64,000 nucleotides of DNA from the IMG/VR virus record IMGVR_UViG_3300037504_000682, positions 1 through 64,000 of that record; one strand, written 5' to 3'. Below are positions 56,978 through 64,000 of this stretch, in pieces. The notes under the pieces are model-generated. The model was given only the letters and a program-made list of their open reading frames with translations. It had not been told where the DNA came from and ran no database searches. The translations under genes and the position numbers were made by a program. The number at the start of each line of letters is the position of its first letter. Position 1 is the stretch's first letter. Source of the stretch: a virus.

Positions 56978-57571
56978 ATGCCATCACTCCAGGAAATTGC
57001 CGCATTTTTAGCCTTCATCGCCCCGGCCGCCGGGGCTGTCTGGCTTTTGATCAGAGAACGGACCACTCAGCGGCTCAAGGCTGAAATCGAGGCTCAGAAC
57101 AAGCGGTTGGAGCTGGAGCTTGAGGAGTCGCGCCAGCGGCTGGAGGAGCGCAACAAGCGACTGGAGGCCGAGCTAGAGAAGGCCCGCCAGCAGCTCGGGG
57201 CCGAGATTGACGCCCAGGCCGACCACCGGGAACACGTCCAGAAGCAGTCCGATCTTGAGACTGCCTACCACCTGGCCGAGGGAGCGGCAGCCCAGCAGGT
57301 TATGGCTGAGTTGGTGGCCAACTCCCAGGATAAGCTCGACGACGCCTACGGCTTCATCAGGTCGGACATCAAGGCCGACCTGGAGCAACTTCAAACGCTC
57401 GTTGACGAAATACAGAAACAGCTCTTGTCCTATTACCCGAAGATCGACGAGGTCCCCTCGATCAAATACGAACTCAGAAACTTCTCCACCCAGTCCCGTC
57501 TCCTGGTCAACCTCATTAGAGAGATTTACGAAAAATTATTCAAGGAGCAGTCGGATGAAAAACTGGACTAA
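56978..57571 (+). CDS. membrane-anchored coiled-coil protein
   Basis: A 197-residue protein. N-terminal transmembrane helix (IAAFLAFIAPAAGAVWLLI, 7-25), then a long coiled coil (LKAEIEAQNKRLELELEESR and on to about 80). Resembles 3681-4205 of region A in topology and place before terminase, so it may have the same lysis-related role. Start weakly supported because no ribosome site is seen. Confidence 0.55.
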   Translation: MPSLQEIAAFLAFIAPAAGAVWLLIRERTTQRLKAEIEAQNKRLELELEESRQRLEERNKRLEAELEKARQQLGAEIDAQADHREHVQKQSDLETAYHLAEGAAAQQVMAELVANSQDKLDDAYGFIRSDIKADLEQLQTLVDEIQKQLLSYYPKIDEVPSIKYELRNFSTQSRLLVNLIREIYEKLFKEQSDEKLD

Positions 57572-58109
57572 TCGGCTGGTCGGGCCAGCAGGAACCGTTT
57601 TGATCACTATTGGATATTGCTACCTGTCCACCCTGTGGCCAGACATTATCCCCAGCACTGCCGCTATCCTTTTTCCGGTTGTCGCCGTCGCCGCTTTTAT
57701 TAGTGGCTTGCGGGCCGGGCTGGTCGCCGCCCTGTGGACCGGAGCTTACAGCGCCTGGCAGCTGTGGCCGGCCGATATTCCCCGGGCGGTGGTCGTTACC
57801 GCCAGCGCGGTCGCCCTGGCGGTTGTGGTTGGCGTGCTCAAGCGGCGCTCCCGGCTATCAGACCTGGCTCGCCGCAAGGCGACCGCGTTCGACGAGGTCA
57901 ACGGCAATATCCTGCGAATAGGACAGATGCAATCCCGGCTCTTTGAGCTGCTCTCCGGCTGGCGGCACATCCCCGATAAAGAAAAGTATCGCCAGGTCGA
58001 GATCGTTTACGGAGGCCTGGTTACCCTGGCTACGATGACCGCCGGCTGGCACCAGCTGGCCCGGGAAAAGAAGGAAGTTCAATCCGGAGGTCCGACAAAG
58101 GAGCACTAA
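57555..58109 (+). CDS. multi-spanning membrane protein (holin-like or DUF4118-like)
   Basis: A 184-residue protein overlapping the previous gene by 17 bases; ATG after AGGAGCAGTCGG. Three to four helices within residues 10-95 (AAILFPVVAVAAFISGLRAG; AVVVTASAVALAVVVGVL), then a cytoplasmic helical domain. The helix pattern resembles the KdpD-type DUF4118 module. A holin role is inferred from context only. Confidence 0.5.
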   Translation: MKNWTNRLVGPAGTVLITIGYCYLSTLWPDIIPSTAAILFPVVAVAAFISGLRAGLVAALWTGAYSAWQLWPADIPRAVVVTASAVALAVVVGVLKRRSRLSDLARRKATAFDEVNGNILRIGQMQSRLFELLSGWRHIPDKEKYRQVEIVYGGLVTLATMTAGWHQLAREKKEVQSGGPTKEH

Positions 58110-58250
58110 GTGGGCGAACGGCTCAACATCCGCCACTCCGGGGTGGGGATGAGGCCGGACCACTCCGGGGTGGCCCTGGTCTTTCAGCTGTTTCGGCCGG
58201 GAATCAAAACCATCGGCGAGCGGCTGGCCGCCCTCGAAGCCGGGGGATAA
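58110..58250 (+). CDS. small protein, 46 aa
   Basis: GTG start with AAAGGAGCACTAA. Contains HSGVGMRPDHSGVA, encoded by a duplicated CACTCCGGGGTGG. Lies between membrane and terminase genes; role unknown. Confidence 0.4.
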   Translation: MGERLNIRHSGVGMRPDHSGVALVFQLFRPGIKTIGERLAALEAGG

Positions 58251-58279
58251 TTTATCTTTGAGCTTTCCAGGGGGAAGCG

Positions 58280-58942
58280 ATGGCAGTTGAATTAGTTTAC
58301 GGCGAGCGCAAAGAGCGCGAGACCAAAAAGGCGATCCTGGCCTGCAACGACTACTTGCGGATGGGACCCGGCCGGAGCTTACAGAAGCTACACGACCGTT
58401 ACCAGGCCGTATCCGAACCGTTACCACCAACCAGGCGAATTACCACCTTAAAGCGTTGGTCAAAGGATTTTGAATGGCAAAAACGGGCCGCTGATTACGA
58501 AGCCTATCTTGACCATCAAAAGACCGAAATGGCCGAGCGACGCCGGCGGCAGGCGATGGAGCAGGGCCTAGCCCTCGACTACGAGCGGGTCACCGTCCTG
58601 AAAAACCTGACCTCTCTGCTTCTGGGCGAGATGCTCAAAAAAGACCCGGCTACCGGCAAGTTGATCAACATCTGGCTCCAGGACGCCAAGCAGATCGGCT
58701 CCGGAATTGACGCCGAACGGGTCGACATCGAACACTTCAACGCCGCCATCATTCGGGAGCTGCGCGGCCTGCTGGACGACCTGGCCAAAGAGACCGGCGG
58801 ACGCAAGGAGAAACACGAATTCAGCGGACCGGGCGGCGGGCCGATCAAGACCGAAGACACCACGATGGACGACGATGGTCGGGCCCGGCGGATCGTGGAA
58901 CTACTGACCAAGGTCAAAGGGCGCGTGAGCGACGATGATTGA
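58280..58942 (+). CDS. terminase small subunit (second set)
   Basis: A 220-residue protein. The N-terminal helical DNA-binding part (ACNDYLRMGPGRSLQKLHDR..RRITTLKRWSKDFEW) resembles terminase small subunits with a Trp-containing recognition helix; the remainder is helical. Overlaps the large subunit by eight bases. Unlike the small subunit at 6956. Confidence 0.7.
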   Translation: MAVELVYGERKERETKKAILACNDYLRMGPGRSLQKLHDRYQAVSEPLPPTRRITTLKRWSKDFEWQKRAADYEAYLDHQKTEMAERRRRQAMEQGLALDYERVTVLKNLTSLLLGEMLKKDPATGKLINIWLQDAKQIGSGIDAERVDIEHFNAAIIRELRGLLDDLAKETGGRKEKHEFSGPGGGPIKTEDTTMDDDGRARRIVELLTKVKGRVSDDD

Positions 58943-60494
58943 CGAGTGGGAGGTCAGTCAGCTTCAGCAGCATATGACCGGCCGGGAGCGGGCCTACCTG
59001 GAGGCCTTGCTTTCTGACGAGTTCATTTCGCTCTCGCAATACATCCAGGCCGCCTGGCCCGTGGTCGAGCCGGCCACCGACTTCATCTCCAACTGGCATA
59101 TCGACGCCATCAGCGACCACCTGGAGGCGGTCACCTGGGGCTGGATCAAAAACCTGATCATCAACATCCCCCCGCGCCATATGAAATCCCTGACCGTCTC
59201 TGTCTTCTGGCCGACCTGGGCCTGGACCTGGCGGCCGGAGCTGCGCTGGCTCTTTGCCTCCTACGCCGAGAAGCTGGCCATCCGGGATAACGTCAAGAGC
59301 CGGCGAGTGATCAAATCGCCCTGGTATCAGGCCCGCTGGGGCCACGTCTTTCGGCTGACCGGCGACCAGAACGAGAAGATGCGCTTTGAGAACGACCGCT
59401 CCGGCTACCGGATCGCCACCAGCGTAGGCGGCAGCGCCACCGGCGAGGGCGGCGACATCATCGTGGTCGACGACCCCCACAAGATGAAGGAGGTCGAGAG
59501 CGACCTGATCCGGGAGGGGGTCCTGGACTGGTGGGATGAGACGATGAGCACCCGCCTCAACGACCCCAAGAGCGGCAATAAGGTGATCCTGATGCAGCGG
59601 GGTCACGAACAGGACCTGACCGGCCACGTCCTGGAAAAGATGGAGCAAGGGGGCGAAAGCTACGAGCACCTGTGCCTGCCGGCCGAGTATGAGCCGACCA
59701 CCTATGTGACGGCCATCGGCTTTGAAGACCCCCGCACTGAGCCGGGCGAGCTCTTGTGGCCGGATCACTTCGACCAGGAGGCCATCGACAACCTGAAGAT
59801 TTCGCTTGGCTCCCGGGCGTCTGCCGCCCAGCTCCAGCAGCGGCCCAGCCCGGCCGAGGGCGACATCTTTAAGAAAAAATGGTGGCGCTTCTGGATTCCG
59901 CCCGGCTCCAACCTGCCGCCTTACCGGATCAAGCTGCCGGACGGCTCTCTCTTTGAGTGCGAGCAAAGGGAGTTGCCGGCGTTTTTCACCGAGCAGCTCC
60001 AGAGCTGGGATATGGCCTTCAAGGACACCAAGTCCAGCGCCTTTGTGGCCGGCCAGGTCTGGGCCCGGCTGGGGGCCGACAAGTTCCTGCTCGACCAAGA
60101 GCGAGATCGGTGGGACTTCCCGGCCACCCTGGCCGCCGTCCGCCGGGTGACCACCCGCCACCCGGCCGCTCACGCCAAGCTGGTCGAGGATAAGGCCAAC
60201 GGGCCGGCCGTGATCCAGACCCTGCGCAGCAGTGTCGCCGGCCTAATCGCGGTCAATCCGGAGGGGGACAAAGTCTCCAGGGCCAACGCCGTGACCCCAG
60301 ACATCGAGGCCGGCAACGTCTACCTACCCCACCCGGCCATCGCGCCCTGGGTCGACGGCCTGATCGACGAGTGCGCCTCTTTTCCTAACGGCGCTTTCAG
60401 CGACCAGGTCGACACCCTGAGCCAGGGGCTGGTCCGGCTGAAGAAAAACGAGCAGCGGGATCAGAAAAGCAGGCCCCGCTCCCACAGTTTGTAA
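58935..60494 (+). CDS. terminase large subunit (second set)
   Basis: A 519-residue protein. NIPPRHMKS (about 76-84) is the Walker A-like loop, DIIIVVDDPHK-type strand with VVDDP the Walker B, LMQRGHEQDLTG the coupling motif, and SWDMAFKDTKSSAF starts the nuclease domain with further acidic residues (LVEDKANGP). Diverged from the terminase at 7308, confirming a second packaging system in the window. Confidence 0.88.
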   Translation: MIDEWEVSQLQQHMTGRERAYLEALLSDEFISLSQYIQAAWPVVEPATDFISNWHIDAISDHLEAVTWGWIKNLIINIPPRHMKSLTVSVFWPTWAWTWRPELRWLFASYAEKLAIRDNVKSRRVIKSPWYQARWGHVFRLTGDQNEKMRFENDRSGYRIATSVGGSATGEGGDIIVVDDPHKMKEVESDLIREGVLDWWDETMSTRLNDPKSGNKVILMQRGHEQDLTGHVLEKMEQGGESYEHLCLPAEYEPTTYVTAIGFEDPRTEPGELLWPDHFDQEAIDNLKISLGSRASAAQLQQRPSPAEGDIFKKKWWRFWIPPGSNLPPYRIKLPDGSLFECEQRELPAFFTEQLQSWDMAFKDTKSSAFVAGQVWARLGADKFLLDQERDRWDFPATLAAVRRVTTRHPAAHAKLVEDKANGPAVIQTLRSSVAGLIAVNPEGDKVSRANAVTPDIEAGNVYLPHPAIAPWVDGLIDECASFPNGAFSDQVDTLSQGLVRLKKNEQRDQKSRPRSHSL

Positions 60495-60507
60495 CGGACG
60501 TTTGAAA

Positions 60508-60711
60508 ATGACCGACACACCCCAGGACATCGAAGCCGCGCAGCGCCGCATCCGGGAGCTGGAGGCCGCTCTTGACCGGGAGGCCCGCTGGGCCGAGTTG
60601 TACCACGACCGCTGGCTTTTGTCCCACGACCGTGGGAACCATAGCATCGACTGGCAGGCGACCAACGACTACCGTCACCTGATCGGAGGAGAGAATGGCT
60701 ACATTCGATGA
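60508..60711 (+). CDS. small coiled-coil protein, 67 aa
   Basis: ATG 60508. Helical (DIEAAQRRIRELEAALDREA) then HDRWLLSHDRGNHS. Overlaps the portal start by 17 bases. Unrecognised. Confidence 0.5.
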   Translation: MTDTPQDIEAAQRRIRELEAALDREARWAELYHDRWLLSHDRGNHSIDWQATNDYRHLIGGENGYIR

Positions 60712-62281
60712 ACTGACCCTCAAGGACGCCGAGGAGCGTATTCCGGACCGGGGCGAGGATTGGCTAAAGGCCAACCGGGCCTACTACCACGGCGACCACT
60801 GGCAGGATGGCGACGGCTGGTCCGGCCCGATGCTGGATATGAAACATAAGCTATATAGCCAGATGCTGCTCGAAATCCAGCGAGCCTTCGTCTCCAAAAA
60901 CACCATCGCCGAGGTGGCCGAGAGGCATAGCGCCGGGGTGATCGGCCGGGAGCCGCGCTGGCGGCTGACCGTCCGCCGGCCGCTGGCCGACGGCGAGGAG
61001 CCCACGGCCCAGGAGCAGACCTTGATCGACGAGGCCGAGATGCTGCTTAACGGCTGGTGGGAGGATCGGGGCTGCCATAAGGTGCTCAGGGAAGCGGCCG
61101 AGACGATGCTCCTGGCCAAGCGGGGCTCTCTCAGGCTCTTTGTGCCGCCGGGGCTCCTGGTCGACGGCTTGGTGCCCCGGGAGCCGGTCGAGGAGGCTAT
61201 AGGCCGCATCTACCTGCACCATCCGGAGCCGGAGCAGGCGGCCGTGCCCCGGGACCGAAACACGATGCAGGACATCGGCATCTACCTCTTTGAGCGCAAC
61301 AATCAAAAGCTGGCCGAGCTGATCTACCTGGATGGCGACTGGACGGTGATCCGGCTGGCCGAAGCGACCAGCGACGAAGGCGAGGAAGAAGAGCAGCCCG
61401 AGCCCTGGCGCTTCAACCTGGGTGGCCGGCTGACGATGTTTGAGATGAATCGCCGGCTGCTTATTACCGAGCAGGTCCGGCAAAACCAGAAGCTGCTTAA
61501 CCTGGCGCTCACGATGCTTCAGCGCAACGTGATCCAGGGCGGCTTTCTGGAACGCACGTTTTTTAATGCCCAGCTGCCCGGCAAAGATATACCCGATCCG
61601 GACCGGCCGGGGGAAACCAAGTTCGTACCGGAGCCCCTGCACGTCGGGCCCGGGGCTACGAACTTCCTCTCCGGCGTGGTGACCGAAGACGATCAGGGTA
61701 ACACAGTGGTGGCAACTCCTTCGGTGGTCTACCGGAACCCGGTGCCGGTAGAAACCTTTGCCGAGACCAAGCGGGAGGCCTACAGCTGCATCCTGGAGGA
61801 GGTTGACCAGCTGCACGTCCTGATCACCGGCGACGCCACGGCCAGCGGTGAGAGCCGCAAACAGGCCCAGACCGACTTCCGGCAGTCCCTGCTGGACAGC
61901 AAGGATCAACTGGAGAAGGCCACCGCTTGGCTCCTGGAGACGGTACTGGCGATGGCGGCCGAATTCTCCGGCCAGGCCGGCCGGTACGAGGAGCTCCGGG
62001 TTGACGCCGAGTGCCGGGTCGACCTGGGTCCCATCTCGGGCGACGAGCAGCGGGTGGCCAGGGAGCTGGTCGAGGCTCAGATCATCTCGAAGCGAACGGC
62101 AATGAGCCGGGTGGGGGTGGACGACGCCGACGCCGAGGCCGGCCAGATCGCTACCGAGCAGGAGGAGAGCAGCCAAAGGCAGCAGCAGAGCCTGGCCACG
62201 GCCGTACTGAACGCCCAGCGGCAGCTGGCCGGCGGGCAGCAGTCGACCGGCCTGGAGCAGCCGGAGGGAGAGGAGGAGTAG
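60695..62281 (+). CDS. portal protein (second set)
   Basis: A 528-residue protein. WLKANRAYYHGDHWQDGDGW at the start, followed by QRAFVSKNTIAEVAERHSAG, and later a TATASGESRKQAQTDF-like stretch (DATASGESRKQAQTDF), all typical of portal proteins; a Gln-rich C-terminal tail (ESSQRQQQSL). Directly after terminase. ATG behind GGAGGAGAG. Confidence 0.82.
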   Translation: MATFDELTLKDAEERIPDRGEDWLKANRAYYHGDHWQDGDGWSGPMLDMKHKLYSQMLLEIQRAFVSKNTIAEVAERHSAGVIGREPRWRLTVRRPLADGEEPTAQEQTLIDEAEMLLNGWWEDRGCHKVLREAAETMLLAKRGSLRLFVPPGLLVDGLVPREPVEEAIGRIYLHHPEPEQAAVPRDRNTMQDIGIYLFERNNQKLAELIYLDGDWTVIRLAEATSDEGEEEEQPEPWRFNLGGRLTMFEMNRRLLITEQVRQNQKLLNLALTMLQRNVIQGGFLERTFFNAQLPGKDIPDPDRPGETKFVPEPLHVGPGATNFLSGVVTEDDQGNTVVATPSVVYRNPVPVETFAETKREAYSCILEEVDQLHVLITGDATASGESRKQAQTDFRQSLLDSKDQLEKATAWLLETVLAMAAEFSGQAGRYEELRVDAECRVDLGPISGDEQRVARELVEAQIISKRTAMSRVGVDDADAEAGQIATEQEESSQRQQQSLATAVLNAQRQLAGGQQSTGLEQPEGEEE

Positions 62282-62282
62282 G

Positions 62283-62504
62283 ATGACTTCATACACGGAC
62301 CGGTATCCAAAGAGATGGGAGGACCGACCGGAGGGGCGGCAGACAAACATTTTCTTGTGTCCGTTTTGCCAGAGGGAGCGGTGTGATTGTTTAGAAACGA
62401 TGATATACCCTGCACGAGATTGGCCCGGCAAGGGGACCGATGCAAAAATCAACATCACCACCAGAGAAGATACCGGCAGCGCGAGTACAACATCAGGAAG
62501 GTGA
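62283..62504 (+). CDS. small Cys-containing protein, 73 aa
   Basis: ATG directly after the portal stop. CPFCQRERCDC (26-36) suggests a zinc site; the part after residue 55 is low-complexity. An alternative frame (62387-62608) encodes another Cys/His-rich peptide, so the exact gene here is uncertain. Confidence 0.4.
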   Translation: MTSYTDRYPKRWEDRPEGRQTNIFLCPFCQRERCDCLETMIYPARDWPGKGTDAKINITTREDTGSASTTSGR

Positions 62505-62514
62505 AAGGGGTGCT

Positions 62515-62589
62515 ATGCGGAAAGTCTCGACCGTTCCGGTCCGGAAGGTGGGCCGGTTTGAGCAGGTTGGCGGGCCGAGGGAGGAATGA
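62515..62589 (+). CDS. 24-aa peptide
   Basis: ATG after GTGAAAGGGGTGCT; TGA overlaps the next ATG (ATGA). Basic peptide (RKVSTVPVRKVGRFEQ). Coupling suggests translation; function unknown. Confidence 0.35.
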   Translation: MRKVSTVPVRKVGRFEQVGGPREE

Positions 62590-62699
62590 TGAACATCTGG
62601 CTGATTGATCTCATCTGGCGGATGAAGCGCAGCCGGGAGCGGCGATATGATCACTCCTGGACCGAGCTAATAAAACTCACAAGGAGAGTTTGGCCGTGA
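62586..62699 (+). CDS. 37-aa basic peptide
   Basis: Coupled to both neighbours (ATGA left; GTGA right). IWLIDLIWRMKRSRERR suggests an amphipathic membrane-associated helix. Unknown. Confidence 0.4.
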   Translation: MMNIWLIDLIWRMKRSRERRYDHSWTELIKLTRRVWP

Positions 62700-63469
62700 A
62701 ATACATTTTAGATGGCAGGTTTTGGGTGAGCTGGCAAAACCTGAATAGAAAGTTCGACCGGCTCGGAAATCGGATCAAGCAAGGCTCCGGCTTCTGGCAC
62801 GGCCGGGCCTGGATACACAAGTCTGAGGGTAGATTTTCTGCCAAGGTTGAGTGGAACTTCAAATCTAGCTTTTGTTTCATCGGCCTATCGGTTGGTGGCG
62901 ACGAGAACGACCTTGGGTTCCATGTCGCCCTGCCGCCGGTGGCCATTTGGGTGAGTGTCGCCGGCATTGTGCCGCGACGCTGGGTCAAAAACCTCGATTG
63001 GTGGTATCGACCCTGGCCGAAAGAGGTCGACCTCACCGTTTACGCCGGCAGCCTGTGGTGGAAACTGTGGCGCAGCGAAAGCGACTGGATGGACGACGCC
63101 ACTGGCTGGGAAGGCAACTTCAACTTCGTTGATTTCTTTTTGGGCCGGGATAAATGCCGCCACGAGACGCTTTACGAGATCGACGAGATGGAGGTCCGGC
63201 TCAAAGACGGCGATTATCCGGTCTCGATCCGTATTTTCCGCAGCTACTGGGACCGGCCACGCTGGCTCACCCGCTCCATTGTTCGGGCCACGGTTACATC
63301 CCTGGACGAAAGCGGCGTTCCCACTGGTGACGAAAAGTTCGGAAGCGACAACAACACCATCTCCTCCACCTTCCCGGCTTCAACCATCCGGGAGGCGGTC
63401 GAGAAATTCTGCGAAGACATCGAGATCGCCCGGCAGAGATATGGGTATTACCGGAGGGTGGGCTCGTGA
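62696..63469 (+). CDS. phage protein of unknown function, 257 aa
   Basis: GTG start about nine bases after AAGGAG. Aromatic-rich beta protein (FWVSWQNLNRKF; LDWWYRPWPKEVDLTVY; GNFNFVDFFLGRDKCRHETLY). No family recognised; its place after portal would suit a head-associated protein, but the aromatic, regular strands are unusual for that. Confidence 0.55.
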   Translation: MKYILDGRFWVSWQNLNRKFDRLGNRIKQGSGFWHGRAWIHKSEGRFSAKVEWNFKSSFCFIGLSVGGDENDLGFHVALPPVAIWVSVAGIVPRRWVKNLDWWYRPWPKEVDLTVYAGSLWWKLWRSESDWMDDATGWEGNFNFVDFFLGRDKCRHETLYEIDEMEVRLKDGDYPVSIRIFRSYWDRPRWLTRSIVRATVTSLDESGVPTGDEKFGSDNNTISSTFPASTIREAVEKFCEDIEIARQRYGYYRRVGS

Positions 63470-63825
63470 AGCGAAACCGTAGAGCCGAAGCCAAAAAGAA
63501 AGCCCGCCAGCAGGCCCGCCGCAAGGAGGTCGAGGCCCTGCTTATGGCGATGGGCCAGGCGGCCGTAGAGGTTCTGGTCACCCACTTCGACTTCACCGAG
63601 GCCCAGGCCGTACACTTCCTGAAGTTCGTCCGGCAGCGACTGCCCGACATTCGCCCTGTCCGGCCGGTGCTGAGCCACCTCGACCGGTTGGAGACCACGG
63701 CCCAGCGCTTTGGGGTGGCCGGGATGCAGGTCTTGACCGGCATCTACGGCCTGGAGCAGGCTCAGGCCGATGACTGGTTGCAAAGAATGGTCGAGGCCGG
63801 CCGGCAGATGGACAAGGCGGCGTGA
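63466..63825 (+). CDS. helical protein, 119 aa
   Basis: GTG start overlapping the previous stop (GTGA). Very basic N-terminus (KRNRRAEAKKKARQQARRKE), then helices. Unrecognised. Confidence 0.5.
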   Translation: MKRNRRAEAKKKARQQARRKEVEALLMAMGQAAVEVLVTHFDFTEAQAVHFLKFVRQRLPDIRPVRPVLSHLDRLETTAQRFGVAGMQVLTGIYGLEQAQADDWLQRMVEAGRQMDKAA

Positions 63826-64000
63826 TGAAAACCGTCCCCGAGTGGGTTATCGACTGTATCACCGAATGGAAATCCACCCTCCTGCTCCAGGAGTGGACTT
63901 TCGAGACCAGTTTGAGCCCCCACCCCGGCGGTGACGGATCCGGCCATACCAGCGCCCATATTACCCTGTGGCCGGACATCCGCCGGGCCCAGCTGGAGAT
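63825..64000 (+). CDS. hypothetical protein, 3' end outside window
   Basis: ATG overlaps the preceding stop (TGATG). The visible 58 residues start MKTVPEWVIDCITEWKSTLL and continue without stop to the window edge. Too little to classify. Confidence 0.45.
   Translation, partial: MKTVPEWVIDCITEWKSTLLLQEWTFETSLSPHPGGDGSGHTSAHITLWPDIRRAQLE

Noticed and set aside
58914-60173. 419-codon minus-strand frame
   Set aside because: Antisense to the large terminase; no recognisable protein features.
60851-62461. 536-codon minus-strand frame
   Set aside because: Antisense to the portal gene; open only because of GC-rich codon use.
62387-62608. 73-codon Cys/His-rich frame overlapping 62283-62504
   Set aside because: No ribosome site, and it conflicts with a coupled chain of starts (62515, 62586, 62696) that has better signals. 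Not excluded entirely.

Overview
The window is accessory (phage and mobile-element) DNA throughout; no housekeeping block is visible. Genes are tightly packed, often joined by ATGA or TGATG overlaps, GC-rich, and use the standard bacterial code with ATG, GTG and TTG starts. Nothing fixes the host. A small Os1348/NHLP-type protein and the high-GC style would fit an environmental lineage such as Chloroflexota, but that is only a guess.

Region A (1-27.6 kb, + strand) is the late half of a tailed phage. It opens inside a sliding clamp gene, followed by small genes, a MazG-like pyrophosphohydrolase and a DHH phosphoesterase. Next is a lysis-like group (two small membrane proteins, a membrane-anchored HNH protein, a GH-type glycosidase), then small and large terminase, portal and MuF-type protein. 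A strong promoter plus terminator-like leader precedes scaffold and major capsid. A four-gene glycan cassette (two glycosyltransferases, a NeuD/PglD-type acyltransferase, a methyltransferase) is inserted before the head-tail connectors, tail tube, frameshifted tail chaperone, 555-residue tape measure, and tail-tip and PKD/propeller proteins.

Region B (27.6-43.2 kb, - strand) carries a small operator-controlled operon, a two-component DNA-transfer set (DUF2637/SpdB-like membrane protein and FtsK/TraB-like ATPase) with an octamer array at its 3' end, and an operon around a DpdA-like (TGT-family) DNA-base transglycosylase. It continues with a helicase-methyltransferase fusion, a PD-(D/E)XK nuclease, a second methyltransferase, and a replication set (HARP-like mini-protein, DnaC-like loader, replisome organiser).

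Region C (43.3-64 kb, + strand) begins with a tyrosine integrase beside the 3' part of a tRNA-Leu(UAG), a probable att core, then a structured-RNA candidate and a divergent XRE-type repressor/early-promoter region. Early genes follow: a Sak4-like ATPase, a MYG1-like DHH protein, a DUF6744/MoxR/VWA trio and a second DHH phosphoesterase. A hairpin-rich intergenic segment then leads into a second, unrelated packaging set (terminases, portal), which runs off the window.

Two terminase/portal sets and an apparent change in sequence style near 27.6-28.6 kb (GGCCGG-rich to the right) suggest two adjacent or recombined elements. Regions B and C look like the two arms of one temperate element centred on integrase, att and repressor. 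Recurrent short units made of a promoter, a two-hairpin RNA and an intrinsic terminator sit at several module borders.
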